A DNA stretch of 64,000 nt from Orychophragmus violaceus (lineage: Eukaryota > Streptophyta > Magnoliopsida > Brassicales > Brassicaceae). The notes below the pieces were generated by a model, which saw only the letters and a program-made list of their open reading frames with translations, did no database searches and was not told the origin of the DNA. The stretch covers positions 66,657,823-66,721,822 of the forward strand of contig CM058239.1 in NCBI GenBank assembly GCA_030180135.1. The letters are read 5' to 3'. Each line of letters starts with the position of its first letter. Position 1 is the first letter of the stretch. Shown here piece after piece: positions 1 through 11,240 of the stretch. The translations under genes were made by a program, and so were the position numbers.

Positions 1-8
1 GGAAATCC

Positions 9-140
9 GTCGGTTATTTCCGACGGATTTCCGACAAACTATTTTCCGACGGATTTCTGACAAACTATTTTCCAACGGATTTCCGACAAACTATTTTCCG
101 ACGGATTTCCGACAAACTATTTTCCGACGGATTTCCGACG
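9..140. repeat. 26-bp tandem subterminal repeat
   Basis: The word ACAAACTATTTTCCGACGG recurs at 34, 60, 86 and 112, a period of exactly 26 bp with one or two substitutions. Each unit carries one CCGACGGATTTCCGAC motif, so the array multiplies the CACTA subterminal motif. Confidence 0.9.
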
Positions 141-203
141 GTTCTTAAAATTATTATTTTAAAAAAAATTATTATTATATATATTAAAGTATTTAAAATT
201 TAT

Positions 204-206
<3 letters not shown>

Positions 207-245
<39 letters not shown>
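207..245. repeat. (TA)n microsatellite
   Basis: An uninterrupted run of about 19 TA dinucleotides inside the AT-rich interior of the CACTA element. Confidence 0.95.
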
Positions 246-250
<5 letters not shown>

Positions 251-457
251 TTTAATATTTTATATACGAAATATTTTACAAAATTTTTATTAAATTTATT
301 AAAAGTATTTATTTCAATTACATAACATTGAGATTCTCATCGGATCCCAATCCCGTTCATGTCCCATGTACCGAACCCGTCCTCGTCCGTCCATGTCCCC
401 GTTCCCGAAGCTCATGTTCCCACTCTCGGTTCCATCACTTGAGTTGTCCCGCCCAAA

Positions 458-512
458 TGGCTCCCGCTAGGAGCTTCTTGCCCCGAATGGCTCCCGCTAG
501 GAGCTTCTTGCG
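458..512. repeat. 28-bp direct duplication inside CACTA interior
   Basis: The word AATGGCTCCCGCTAGGAGC plus its flank occurs twice in immediate succession. The surrounding block (about 340-700) is much richer in G+C than the rest of the element and could be a relic of a coding or captured segment. No protein family could be recognised in any frame. Confidence 0.6.
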
Positions 513-1626
513 GAGCCGACGGTAGAGAACAAGACGGTCTAAGTTGAGTCGATCGAGCTCGCCGTGGAGGTGCCGACCGTGCTTGAGGAGGCTGAGAAGG
601 CTCACCCGGAAGAGATCCACGGACCTGACCGGTACCGGACAAGAAAGCCTCGAACTCTCCGTAGTCATTCCTACATCATGTGAAAAAACACTTAGAGTCA
701 AACAACCGTTATAAAAACATTTATATAAATCATAATTTTATATAAACTTTTATTACAATATTAATAATTTCAAAAAACAGTTTTATAAATCTGAAAAATA
801 TAAACTCGTTTTCATATATATATATAAAACTTTTTAATATGTTAAAAATTTATGAAAATTTTTTTATAAAGAAAAAATTATCTAATTTGTTTTTTTAAAA
901 TACTAAAAACGTTTTTTTAATCTAAAAAATCATAAATTCGTTTTTATAAAAAAAATATCTAATGTTTTTATAAAATATTTAAAAATGTTTTTATAATCTA
1001 AAAATTTATAAAATCGTTTTTATAAATAAAAAATATCTAATATTTTATTAAATTACTAAAAACGTTTTTATAATCTAAAAAATTATAAAATCGTTTTTAT
1101 AAATAAAAAATATCTAATGTTTTATTAAATTACTAAAAAATGTTTTTTATAATCTAAAAAATTATAAAATCTTTTTTATAAAGAAAAAATATCTAATGTT
1201 ATATTAAATTACTAAAAACATTTTCATAATCCATAAAAAATTTAAAAACCTCTTAGACATTACAAAAATGAAGAAATAAAACTTATACAAACCAAAAAAT
1301 GTTAGATAAATAAAAATTACATTTCTAAACAAACTAACATCAATCTAACAACCTAAGAAGGATGTTAAGCTCCTAAAATCAACACTCAAACAACATGCAT
1401 CCTAGATCCTAAATTCCAAACACCTAAAATCTCATTATTCTCTAAAATTAATCGGTTCAAATCAAAGCTTACATGATTTTGATGTGGTTGGCGGTTGGTT
1501 TCGGAGAGATCTCGCCGGAATCGTGCGTGCAACGAAGAGAGAAGTCGGAGAAGAAGAAGTAGAGAGAGAGAGAGCTGTCGAAGAAATGAGGAGGAAGATG
1601 AGTCGGTGAAAAGATATTTAAGTTTT

Positions 1627-2057
1627 CCGACGGATTTCCGACGGATAATTAAGATCCGTCGGAAATCCGTCGGTTTCTAAAATTATAAGGCGGTATTACG
1701 AACTTTTCGGTTAAAATTTTGGCGGTTCAATAACCGACGGATTTCCGACGGATCTCAATTATCCGTCGGAAATCCGTCGGAAAATATATTAGAAATAAAT
1801 TAATTTAAACATAATATTAAACCAATACATTACTTCATAATTCATATTACATAACATAAAACATAATATTTTAAATAAAATATTCCACATTAAACATACA
1901 TTAAACACAAAATTTAGTATAGGATTTTTATAATTTAGAATATAATTTAGTATATGATTTTTATAAATTAGGAAACATACCCAGTTTTATAAACTGGTTT
2001 CCGACGGATTTCCGACGGATGTAATATTTCTGTCGGAAATCCGTCGGAAATTTCCGA
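1627..2057. repeat. Three short inverted-repeat units of the CACTA subterminal motif
   Basis: At 1627-1646/1654-1673 and at 1734-1753/1761-1780 the word CCGACGGATTTCCGACGGAT is followed, after a 7-bp spacer, by its reverse complement. A third, slightly degraded unit is at 2001-2047. Each can form a 20-bp hairpin. The region between them is AT-rich and non-coding. Confidence 0.85.
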
Positions 2058-2415
2058 CGGATTTCCGAGGAAATAGGTTTAGGGTATGTTTAGGGTTTAG
2101 GGTTCCGGGATTACGAAAACTTAAAAGTTAAATAATACATTTCAGATACAATATTTAGGATCGTATGACTTATATAATACAAAATTAGATTTCCGTAAAT
2201 CAAACAAGAGATCCGTTCAACATATCGACAAATGACATTGTCTACTAAGAAGTGAATTCGACGATGGTACTTCGTATTTCCGAGAATGTGTAAAACAATT
2301 TTTAAGTGATATAGAATGTTGATCTTCACTCATTAAAACCCTACTACTAATCACCCCAGAGTTTTACAAAGAATCAGGTTTAGGGTTTATAACCCTAAAC
2401 CCTAAATCAAACTAT

Positions 2416-2650
2416 CCCTCGGAAATCTGTCAGAAATTTCCGACGGATTTCCGACAGAAATATTACATCCGTCGGAAATCCGTCGGAAATTTTCCGACGG
2501 AAATGTTTGCCGTCGGAAATTTTCCGACGGAAATGTTTGCCGTCGGAAATTACCGACGCAAAACCGACGACTTCCGATCCGTCGATACGTCGTCGGAAAT
2601 ACGTCGGAATTTCCGACGGCAAATTTCCTGTCGGAAATTCCGTCGGTTTA
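2416..2650. repeat. CACTA right subterminal repeat cluster
   Basis: Dense direct and inverted copies of TTCCGACGG/CCGTCGGAA lead up to the terminus at 2670. One unit, GGAAATTTTCCGACGGAAAT, is duplicated near 2487-2545. This is the terminal regulatory region expected of a CACTA element. Confidence 0.85.
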
Positions 2651-2670
2651 AGGCTTGTTTTCTTGTAGTG

Positions 2671-3043
2671 CATAACCAAGAAATCAAAACAACAACAACA
2701 CAATATATATGATAGAAAAAGAAATCTGACTAAATACTTTCAAAACTAATATAATTAAAACAAATTTGAATACAAAATCAGCGCGTAGCATAGAAAAACC
2801 CCTAGTAATAAAATAAAAGTTCTTACCATTGGCTTTTAATTTGCCAAATGGATGCAAATTTAACATATATACAAAACTGCTATCACCAACATTACCTTTC
2901 GTATATCCAAAAGCAAACCGAGTGCTTATAAACAAGTTCATATAGATAATCGGGGAATTAAACAAAGGGGAACATATCCGACAAAACCTATTGCAAACTC
3001 ATGGGATGTGATGAATGTTTAGTGACTGATCCTTCTCGTTGTT
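2671..3043. other. Intergenic, no gene seen
   Basis: AT-rich sequence between the CACTA end and the small-protein gene. It probably holds the 3' UTR of that minus-strand gene. No coding potential was recognised. Confidence 0.5.
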
Positions 3044-3446
3044 TTATCCGCATGAAGTCTGGTTAGTGGAAGGCATAACAGGGTTATCTTCGGGCGTAGG
3101 CGCCATCGACGGCTCCATCATCAACTCCTCTTCTTCTAAGCGGTTAACAAACTCTCTTGTCAAAAACATCTCTGCTGAATATCCCATCATTCGTCTTGGG
3201 CTGGAGTCTTTGATTTTATGCTCTGAAAAATTCATATAAAATTATTGAATATGAATTTTCATTTTGAATATTTCCTGTTTGGAACTGAACAATCTAAAAC
3301 GTTCATTTTCTTGACTAATAAATGGAGTTTGAAATGTAAAGAGTAACAAAACCTTTGAGAGCTTGAGACCAGCCAACAAGCATTGGGGTGATAATGGTGA
3401 GAAGAGCCCAGAAGAAGAAGATCAACACGTAGGCCCTTCCTTTCAT
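3044..3446 (-). CDS. Small secreted or membrane-anchored protein, 90 aa, two exons
   Basis: Exon 1 is 3446-3353 and exon 2 is 3222-3044, with a 130-bp GT-AG intron (3352-3223). The spliced frame is exact: 94 + 179 nt gives 90 codons plus TAA. Residues 1-3 (MKG) and R4 precede a strongly hydrophobic stretch (about 6-25) typical of a signal peptide or single membrane anchor. The rest is hydrophilic and charged, with an acidic run (EEEEL), a Pro-rich tail and a possible N-glycosylation site (NQTS) just before the C-terminal CG. A nine-codon upstream frame including its stop (ATG at 3490) lies just ahead of the start. I do not recognise the family; CLE, CEP and PSY motifs are absent. It lies about 3.4 kb downstream of the proteasome gene on the same strand. 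Splicing is inferred from frame and splice sites only. Confidence 0.6.
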
Positions 3447-4070
3447 TTCTCAACAAAAATTTTCTAACCAAAGATCAATCTTTGTTTCATCCTTAATAAT
3501 AAAGCAGAAAATACAAAAATGGGTTGAGAAGAAGACAACTTCATACAACATAAACATTGAGCTGGCCATGTTTGCATAACATTCTCAACACTTTCTTCTT
3601 TCTTTATTATATTTTATTGTAGGTTTTAATATTCTTGCATGAAGTCAAGCATTACAATAAGCTGTTAGATTAACATATATATGGTGGTTAGGATGGTGGT
3701 TGTGTGGAGATCATTTTTGGTCCGGTTAGATCAACTCTTAAAAAAAATTCGTCATTGGTCGAAGTAACTATTTTTAAATCCATATTTGGTACCTTGGATT
3801 CCAACTATGACTAGACAGATTGTAGACTAATGGAACTGGTGCTATTCGTTTCCGCGTTCGAATGCAATATTTTGTTTCGTAGAAATATTATATTCGTCCA
3901 GACTCCAGATACTGCCTTTGCGTGAAAAGTAAAATTACCTGTTAATGCATTTTCTGCATCTAAAAGGTTTGAACGAGCAAAATACTTTCAGGAAAAATTA
4001 TCAAAACAAATTTAAACATCATAACTAATTTACATATACGTTCATAATTTTCTGCGAAAAAAACCTATTT
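3447..4070. other. Upstream region of the small-protein gene
   Basis: AT-rich intergenic DNA that should contain the promoter of the minus-strand gene starting at 3446. No further gene or clear motif was recognised. Confidence 0.4.
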
Positions 4071-4769
4071 GTTCACCCCCTTTTTTTTTAATCAATAAGA
4101 ACATGCCATGTAATATTATTTTTAAATAAAATTACAAAATTAAATTTAAGGAATTAAAAATATTCAAATATTTTATAAAATAGATAATAATATAGAGTTC
4201 ACAAATTGGAGTTTAGTATCTAGGAATTATGGTTTAGGGTTTAGGGTTTAAGCCTTAGAGTTTAGAGTTTAGGGATTAGAGTTTTAATTCTTTGGGATTT
4301 AGGGTTTAAGGATTATAGACCCTTTGGATCTAAACCTTTTGGGGTTTAGGGATTAGGGTTTAGGGTTTAAGCTCTTTGGATTTAGGGTTTAGGGATTAGG
4401 GTTTAGGGTTTAAGCTCTTTGGATTTAGGTTTTAGAGATTATGGTAGTTTATTATTTTTAAGATTTATATATTGGGTTTAGGGATTAGAGTTTAGTTTTA
4501 ATTTTAATACTTTTAGGCTCAAATTATTGTTTAGGGTTTAGAATTTAGGGTTTAGAGATTAAGATTTATGTTTTAGTATTTTTTTATAATTTTTTTATTT
4601 TTAAAATTTTGTCTAAAATAAAATATATTTACTTTTATTTTCGTTTTTATTTTCTTAATTTTAAAACTTTTTTAAAAAAAATAATTATTTTAAGACTAGA
4701 TTATGTGCAATTATTTGATTGGTTTAAAAAAGTGGAAGTGAACAAAAGGGTTCACCTCTAGGGGTGAAC
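4071..4769. mobile_element. MITE-like AT-rich element with GTTCACCCC termini
   Basis: The left edge GTTCACCCC (4071) is matched in inverted orientation by GGGGTGAAC ending at 4769. On both sides the terminal word is followed inwards by a T-rich run and a CCAATCA/AATCAA-like word. The right end also forms a local hairpin (GGGTTCACC/GGGGTGAACCC). The interior is non-coding and AT-rich. No clear target duplication was found, so the exact ends are uncertain. Confidence 0.45.
4215..4560. repeat. Degenerate interstitial telomere-like (TTTAGGG) repeats
   Basis: Many copies of TTTAGGG and one-step variants (TTTAGAG, TTAGGGA, TTTAAGG) occur in the same orientation. Larger units of about 66 bp, containing TTTGGATTTAGGGTTTAGGG, repeat two to three times around 4320-4440. 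Shorter traces lie at 2080-2103 and, inverted, at 2388-2406. Confidence 0.75.
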
Positions 4770-4979
4770 CCAAGTATTACTCTATTTTTTCTAGCTTATG
4801 TAATGAAATTAGGAATCAAAGGATTGTTATTCTTTTTTGTTAATATTGGATCAAGATTTTGGAATCATATGTTTTTTTATTAAAGGTTCTTCATATAATA
4901 ATTTTCTTTTATTACAACTGATAAAAGTAAAACAAAAAACAAAAAATTAGAAAATAAAATAAATTGGTCATCTATCCAA

Positions 4980-5906
4980 ACCGGAATCCCAAAAAAGATT
5001 TGGTTTGGTTTAATCTCAACCGAAGGACATCAAAACCCTAATCTACGGAGACACCCTAACCTTAAAGGAAAACAACACGCACCGTTTACCATCAAAAGAG
5101 AGGAAGCTCGGTCAAGCATGAAGACAGAGCCGCCAACAAACGAACTGCCACCAATAAAGGACCAAACCGCCGAGACTGCCGAGAATGTCGGGAGAGTAGA
5201 AACCGGAGAAGCAAAGACGAGACTTGCAGAGGAGAACCCGGAACATGTAGAAATGATGCCCAAGCGAGGAAGAAAATCCTCTGCGACGCCGCCACCATTT
5301 TTGGTTCATTGCCAACCATGACGAGCCTAGGCGAAACGGAAAAGGGACGACATATCCGCCATGGCAGTTTTTGGTCGACTGCAGCCACCACAAAGCCGTT
5401 GTTTAAAAACGCTGTAGCCCTCATGCGAGCAAGAGAAGGCAAGGGAAAACCCAACAAGACATGCAAACCGGAAGACTCAACCACCAAGCCGCGAACAAAA
5501 CAATCCGACCACTAGAACTCGCCGACGTCGGAAGAGCGCGGAAGCCACCGAATCCAGAGAGCCCAAAACGTAGAACCACATCGAGCGACACCAGACGACA
5601 CCACCGCTGGAGTCCTCACAGATCCGGGGCCGCTGAAGCACCGCCACCAAAGGACCACGCCGGACCGAACACAATTCGGCGAGCGACACCGCATACACGA
5701 CCCAAAAGGCTTAGGAAAGCCAAACCACAAGTTAAAACATGGCTTGGATAGAGGAGAGAACGATTGCCCTCACACGGTTCCGACAGACGGTGTCGGAAGC
5801 CGGAGAGGCGTGGCGAGGAGGCTGGTGGTGTCTTCAAGTAAGAGAGAGAACGGAGAAAAATGAAAAATAAAGAAAAATGTGAATACGAAATGCGGCAATG
5901 AGCCAT
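4980..5906. other. Unidentified G+C-rich block, possibly transposon-derived
   Basis: About 900 bp of clearly higher G+C than its surroundings, with overlapping open frames on both strands (longest 131 codons, minus, 5092-5487). The frames are Arg/Ser/Pro-rich and show no recognisable domain. Open frames on both strands are expected by chance in such composition. It could be the 5' part of a LINE or a captured fragment; I cannot tell which. Confidence 0.35.
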
Positions 5907-6859
5907 ATGTTTTTAAACTAGAAATGCGAAACAACAATTTGGCTCTAAATCGTGGAGATCGCACTTAGTTGGTAGGAAGGTAAGCACATGGTCAGTTTTA
6001 TGTAGTTGGCTGCATAAAAAGTATGTAAACAAAAATTAGGTACTAAACTACTATAGTATAATATTGGATATCCTTAGATTCTTATATAAATTTTGGCGTT
6101 GTGATTTACGAGCTTTAATCCAAGACTAGCCATGTACTATACATGAACTTGTATGACATCATGTGTTTTCTGGTTGCTTTTTTTCTTACTGTTTCGATTA
6201 CTACAAAAATAAAATCGCAATGAGTTAAGCTAGAAAATCCCAAATTATTCAAGTAATTGGATGTAGTTTTGTATGCTCAAGTCTCACAGATTTGTACACT
6301 AAAAACATGTTGTTATTTGTTAATATGTTTCTCAATGATCCACCAATTATAAGCTTCTATCATTTTTTCCGGTTTTGTTTGGTTTGATGGTTAATGGTAA
6401 TATTATACGGGGATGGCAAATGCAAATAATTGAAGTCAATGGGTACATACATGGTTTCCCATCATCCTAAGTTTTTCGTAGTTGTCGCCATGTAGAGGGC
6501 CCACATATGTTTCTTTTGCACTATAATGACGATCGAACTAATGATTCATCATTATTTGATATTTACATCAAATTTTGGAGCGTTCGTTTATAATCTATTA
6601 GAGTTTCTTGTAAACTTTGTAGAGGAACTCAAGATTAGAAAGGTAAAATTTGACACAGCACGGACAAGCAGTTGAGATCGGAAGTCCTAAACAGATTTAA
6701 ACCAAAAGAGCAAAATACAAGAGTTTCAACGGCAGCTAATAAGTTAACAACCAAATGATTTCAACTCACGAAGTTTGCCAGCATATAATTATAATTAGCA
6801 AATGATTCATATGAAAGTAAATCCAACTAACATCAATTAAAACAATTCCAACGAAAGCC
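5907..6859. other. Intergenic region downstream of the proteasome gene
   Basis: AT-rich. The 3' UTR of the minus-strand proteasome gene should occupy roughly the last 200 bp. Nothing else was recognised. Confidence 0.5.
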
Positions 6860-8941
6860 TTACATTTCCATTGGAGCCACGTCTTGGTCACCTGAACCAC
6901 CAGCAGCAGCTTCGGCCTCACCTTCCTCTTCATCTGGTACTTTCTCAAATGTGTCAATCACTTCCTGTATAGTTTCCTGGTCCAAGAAGTGGAACGGTTC
7001 ACCGACTCCTAAAACAGATACAGTGCAGAGAGAACTCTTCAGTGCTTCTCCTTGCAATGTCTCCCTAACAGCCAGAATAGCATCTTTTATCAGATCTTCT
7101 CTTGAAGAATCCCCAAAGCTCTCGAACCTGCGTTCCAGATAGGTCTTTGCGGCTTGTGAACGGGACCCAATAGCAAAAGCTTGATACTCGAAGTAATTTC
7201 CACTTGGGCAATTGTAGTAAAGGTGGGCTCCCGACTCATCCAGTCCACCTACCAACAAACCCACACCATAGGGCCGTTTCCATGATCTTTGGGTGCAGAC
7301 CTGTTCATAAGGCGAACAAAAACAAAATTATTCCCTTTTCCAAGCCAACAAGTGTCTCATACTTTATGAGAAAACCAACAGAAAAAATATGAGAATGAGG
7401 AAAATATAAGACCCGTCCATTTAGAAATACATAGGGCATATGGGACTTCTTCCCAGTGGATATGTAGAAAACCAACAATTGAAAATGGGAATACAACAGC
7501 AAATGTGTTATCATACGTCAACAAATTTGTCTGTCACATCTAAGTGTCAGCGTCAAAGATTTAAACTACCACAGACTTTTTCACTGGAAAACAGGTTGAT
7601 AAGCTGTTATAACCGTTTCAAGCCAGAAATCAACATTGTGTCATATGAATAGCGGTACTATCAATATCATGTTACCAGTAAACCATTACATAAGCAAACT
7701 GCGCCAAGAAGCTAAACAAAAAACAGAGACCATCAGTTTGCCTTTAAAGGATCTAAATTTACTTTTTCACTTCAGGCAATTCCAAGAAAAAAAAAAAAAG
7801 GATACTCACCTCTTCATAGTGATATGTAGTAAAAAAGCATTTATGCAGCTGTGATTTGTGAATACAACAGCTAATTTAAGAGGTAATGACTTGTGAGACA
7901 AAGACCTAAATCCATTAACTAAAATGAAAGTTCTCTAAATGACGACTGCAGAAACCAGTAAAAGTATCCGAAGAAAAAAAAACTCAATTTACTAAAATCT
8001 TACTGCCTGCTAAAGTAATTTCAAGATAAAGGTAGACTTTGTATACAAGATAATGCAGATGTGAAAACAACATGGACAAAGCAGATAATTTCACCAAACA
8101 GGAATTGAGTTTCTGGTCAATATCTGCTAAATCAAGGAAACACTTGTTAGCTGCCATTTGATTTATATTCCTAATCAGCTCATATCACTATCATACTTGC
8201 TCTTAAGCTCCTGAAGCATTTAATTCCAAATCATAACAAACTAATCAGTACTTACAAAAGACGAATACCCGTTTTCTGTATATCAACAAGCTATTGACTA
8301 CTGAGTGAATTTTAGCTTAGTGTGTCACACAAAATCAAGTGTGATTGATTCAAAAGTCCCCAAATCTCAACTAACAACTCAGTATATGCTAAAACAAGGA
8401 AGGTTAAATCACATACGCTCTTAAAGTCTTAATCAGCACATATTATTATCATACTTGCTCTTAAGCTCCTCAAGCTTTAATTCAAAATCATCAGGATTCA
8501 TCACAATTCACAAATTAATGCAGAAGACAAGACACAATTTTGAACACCCTAAGCTCAAAGTCAAGAAGCCGATATCCATGAAAGACTAACCTGGGCCTTA
8601 TCAGCGAGGTGAACAACGAGACGACCAACGGGAAGTGGAGACTCATATGTGAAGGAGTGATTGATTGACTCCGATCTCATATAACGGGAGAGAACACGGC
8701 CATCAGCGGTGAGTCCAGCGATTGCGACGCCTATATGGTCATCGACTTTGAAGATCTTCTTCTGGTGAGAAGAGAGCTCAGATTGGGCTTTGTTGACACA
8801 GGCGAGGACAACATGGGAGCGAGATCTGAGTCCAATTGCGGCGGAGCCTTGCTTCACTGCTTCCATGGCGTATTCTACTTGGAAGAGACGACCTGTCGGG
8901 CTCCATGTCGTCACATCTGTGTCGTACTGATTCCTGAACAT
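6860..8941 (-). CDS. PAF1: 20S proteasome subunit alpha type-1 (alpha6/PAF)
   Basis: A non-catalytic outer-ring subunit of the 20S proteasome, which degrades ubiquitinated proteins in cytosol and nucleus. Exon 1 is 8941-8591 (117 codons) and exon 2 is 7300-6860 (146 codons plus stop). They are joined across a 1290-bp intron with CAG|GTTAGT donor and AACAG|GT acceptor, giving 263 aa. The N-terminus MFRNQYDTDVTTWSP with GRLFQVEYAMEA is the proteasome alpha signature. The next blocks (SRYMRSESINH, VGGLDESGAHLYY, SRSQAAKTYLERRFESF) match the family throughout. The acidic C-terminal tail ends in DQDVAPMEM. I recall plant homologues as about 277-278 aa; the difference lies in the variable acidic tail. 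The sequence looks intact and functional. Residues 'RRFESFGDSS' favour the PAF1 over the PAF2 paralogue, but from memory only. Confidence 0.95.
7301..8590 (-). other. Single long intron of the proteasome gene
   Basis: A 1290-bp AT-rich intron with consensus GT-AG borders. It contains a near-duplicate stretch (CATACTTGCTCTTAAGCTCCT at about 8193 and 8452, roughly 260 bp apart), indicating a local duplication. No coding segment of the family is missing between the two exons. Confidence 0.8.
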
Positions 8942-9240
8942 TTTGTTTGTTTGTTGTGGTTGGAGATTCTCTCTTTCTTATTCCTTGCTCTTGTTCGAAA
9001 GGGTTTATAGAAATAAGAGCAGTGAGAAACTTTTCTTTTCCTTCAAGCCATGGATGCTCTTGTTTCTTTCTCTTTGATCTAACTGGACAAATGGGCTTCT
9101 TTACTTTAATGGGCTTATATTTATATTGGCTTCTCGGGCTATGATTTTAGGAAAATCTTTGTCTCGGGTGCCACATGTTGGGCTTTTATTTTTCAATTAC
9201 TTACTTGAACTAATGGGAAGCCCAATAACAAAATAAAGTG
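8942..9240 (-). promoter_or_regulatory. Proteasome gene 5' UTR and promoter with site II-like elements
   Basis: TGGGCT words occur at 9092-9097, 9110-9115 and 9179-9184, with an inverted AGCCCA at 9219-9224. TGGGCY (site II) elements are typical of plant housekeeping promoters such as those of ribosomal and proteasome genes. The stretch just before the ATG (8942-9010) has the CT/CA-rich composition of a plant 5' UTR. Confidence 0.55.
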
Positions 9241-9773
9241 AAGACGAAACGCGTTGAAGGGCAAAAGAGCTTTCGATTCTCTGGGAATTTTACCTCAGAT
9301 ACCCTTATGTGTAGAAAACAATCTTACCTACTCCATAATAATCTTTATATCCCTCTCCCCTAAACTGTGCATAGACGATTTTGTCCTTCCCAATTTGGTT
9401 TAATTAAAAATTGGTTTAAGAAATTTCTTTAAAAAAAGGTGATAATCATTGGGATACGCCGGCGGTGAAAACGAATTCCGGATTTGCTCGCCGTCGCGTC
9501 TCCGGCCACCAGTAGTTGTCTCCATCACGACTCCGTCAACCCATCAAGGTTTGTATTTCTCTCTCGATCTGCATTCAGCTCCATTGGATTCACATTGGGT
9601 TTTGGTAGATTCAATTGATGAGTATGCACATTGTTGTTTTGCCTTTGATTATGGGTCGATTGGGACTATAAATTAAGTATAAATGCATTTGAGAGGTAGA
9701 ATCGTTATGGATTGTATGCAGATTTGAACCCGAAATGGATTCAAATTTGTGCTCTTGTGGTAGGAGAACTAGG
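9241..9773. other. Intergenic, no supported gene
   Basis: A G+C-richer patch at 9450-9560 encodes a short open frame (9449-9676) without a recognisable domain. It may be the first exon of a gene fragment or transposon debris. Nothing more can be supported. Confidence 0.35.
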
Positions 9774-9990
9774 GACAACTAGTAGAACTGGTGAATGTGG
9801 TATAACTAGTCAAACTAGTATTACTGAGAATCGTTATGTATAACTAGTATAACTGGTGCAACTAGTATAATTGTGGACAACTAGTAGAACTGGTGAATGT
9901 GGTATAACTAGTCAAAATGGTATTACTGAGAATCATTATGTATAATTAGTATAACTGGTGCAACTAGTATAACTGTTGACAACTTGTGTA
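9774..9990. repeat. 102-bp tandem repeat rich in ACTAGT words
   Basis: GACAACTAGTAGAACTGGTG starts units at 9774 and 9876, and a partial third unit starts at 9978; the spacing is exactly 102 bp. The units differ at only a few positions. Each contains several TATAACTAGT/ACTAGTATAA-type words, so the array is also internally repetitive. Confidence 0.9.
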
Positions 9991-10156
9991 CAACTATAAG
10001 TATATATTGAGTTTTTGTTATTGTTTTGGCATGATAGAATGAGCAACATCGTCTGCAGGATAGAATCAACAAAACCTCGTCCAAAGACGTGAAACAAAAG
10101 ACGGCCAAGATAATGACTTCATGGTTGTTATTTGGAAGTTGTTATATAGTTTTATT

Positions 10157-11240
10157 TAGGGGTGGGCGTTCGGGTATCCAAATGGGTTCGGTTCGGGTTA
10201 TTCAGGTTTTCGGGTTTTCGGGTTTAGGCTCATTAGCCCCATTCGGATATGTAGCATAAACGGGTTGGGTTCGGTTCGGTTCTAGCCGGGTTCGGGTCGG
10301 TTCGGGTTAATTACTGGAAACCCATAATTCGATCGGTTTTGAACGGGTTCAGGTAATAACCATACTGTTTCTATTATGCGCTAATGTTCAACGTCCAAAT
10401 TTTGAACTTTATAGTGTATAATATACAACATGTACTTTGACAATTTACAATGGACATAAAATTAAACGAGATATAACCTATACTTTGTGAGTGCAAGTTC
10501 GAACAAACTTCCAAGATGAGTAATTTCTTAAAGCCCAACACACAAAGCAAACACTATAATCAGCCGGGCTACAACAACACTACACCATCAATAACCACAC
10601 TTCAGCCCCAAGATCAATATTTACAACATCAGTAACCACACTTGAGAGCTTTTGAAAGAAGAAGCATTCATCAATAATGAAAACTAATTTATTTTAAAAC
10701 CAAATTCTTCAATCAAATATCAGAAAGCAACAACCAAATTCCAAAGCTAAAATCGCAAACTGCATCAAGCAGAACACCAAACTAAAACATGAAACAAAGA
10801 CTTAAAACTTAAAGACTCCTCCCTCTAAACAGACATCTCTTATCTATACTTCTCAATCATCTCTGCAAAACCAAACAACAATAACAATTCAGTTTTGTAC
10901 TCAGATTTAGTTCAAGATAAACAAATAAGATGAATTAGTTAAGCAAATAACAAACAGTATTTTTCGAAGAGTATTTTTTTACTTGAGCAATTTGGGTTTG
11001 AATTCACTTGTTACCTTATTCTTCGAAGAGTATTTTTTTCCTCTTAAAATATCAAATGAAAACAAACCAAAAGATTACTGAATACTGGATATGTATATAA
11101 ATTCGGTTTATATGGATTTCAGTTTATATGGGTTATCCAATCGGGTTTCGGATTTAACCCGAACCGATCCATAACCCAAAGTATTATAACCTATGTTCCA
11201 ATCGGTTATTGTAAAGGATCCGAACCCGTACCGAACCATT
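10157..11240. mobile_element. Degenerate non-autonomous hAT-like element (cggttcgggt family)
   Basis: The left edge TAGGGGTGGGCGTTCGGGTA is followed by many GGTTCGGGT words, and inverted AACCCGAACCGA words recur near 11155-11235. This inverted arrangement is the same as in the complete copy at 34104-35025. No matching right terminus or 8-bp duplication was found, so the right edge is approximate. The interior is AT-rich and non-coding. Confidence 0.5.

Larger units (their letters stand above)
1..2670. mobile_element. CACTA (En/Spm-type) DNA transposon, right-hand part
   Basis: Read on the minus strand, the element begins at 2670 with CACTACAAGAAAACA, the canonical CACTA terminus of Brassicaceae. 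It runs straight into many copies of CCGTCGGAAATCCGTCGG-like subterminal motifs at 2416-2648, 2001-2057, 1734-1780, 1627-1673 and 1-140. These are typical transposase-binding subterminal repeats. The other terminus lies outside the window, so the 3-bp target duplication (which would be 'cat' at 2671-2673) cannot be checked. I could not recognise a transposase; short frames at 328-700 and 1495-1680 are not convincing. The element may be a non-autonomous derivative, or only its non-coding flank may be visible. Confidence 0.85.

Noticed and set aside
1..140. Regularly spaced repeats at the window start, which look like a CRISPR array
   Set aside because: The period is 26 bp with no unique spacers; the motif is the CACTA subterminal repeat, and the DNA is eukaryotic.
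328..701. Overlapping open frames in the CACTA element
   Set aside because: No transposase motif in any frame, and frames on both strands are explained by local G+C richness and a 28-bp duplication.
5030..5906. Several open frames of 60-131 codons on both strands
   Set aside because: G+C-rich composition gives chance frames on both strands; no domain, start context or splice pattern was recognised.
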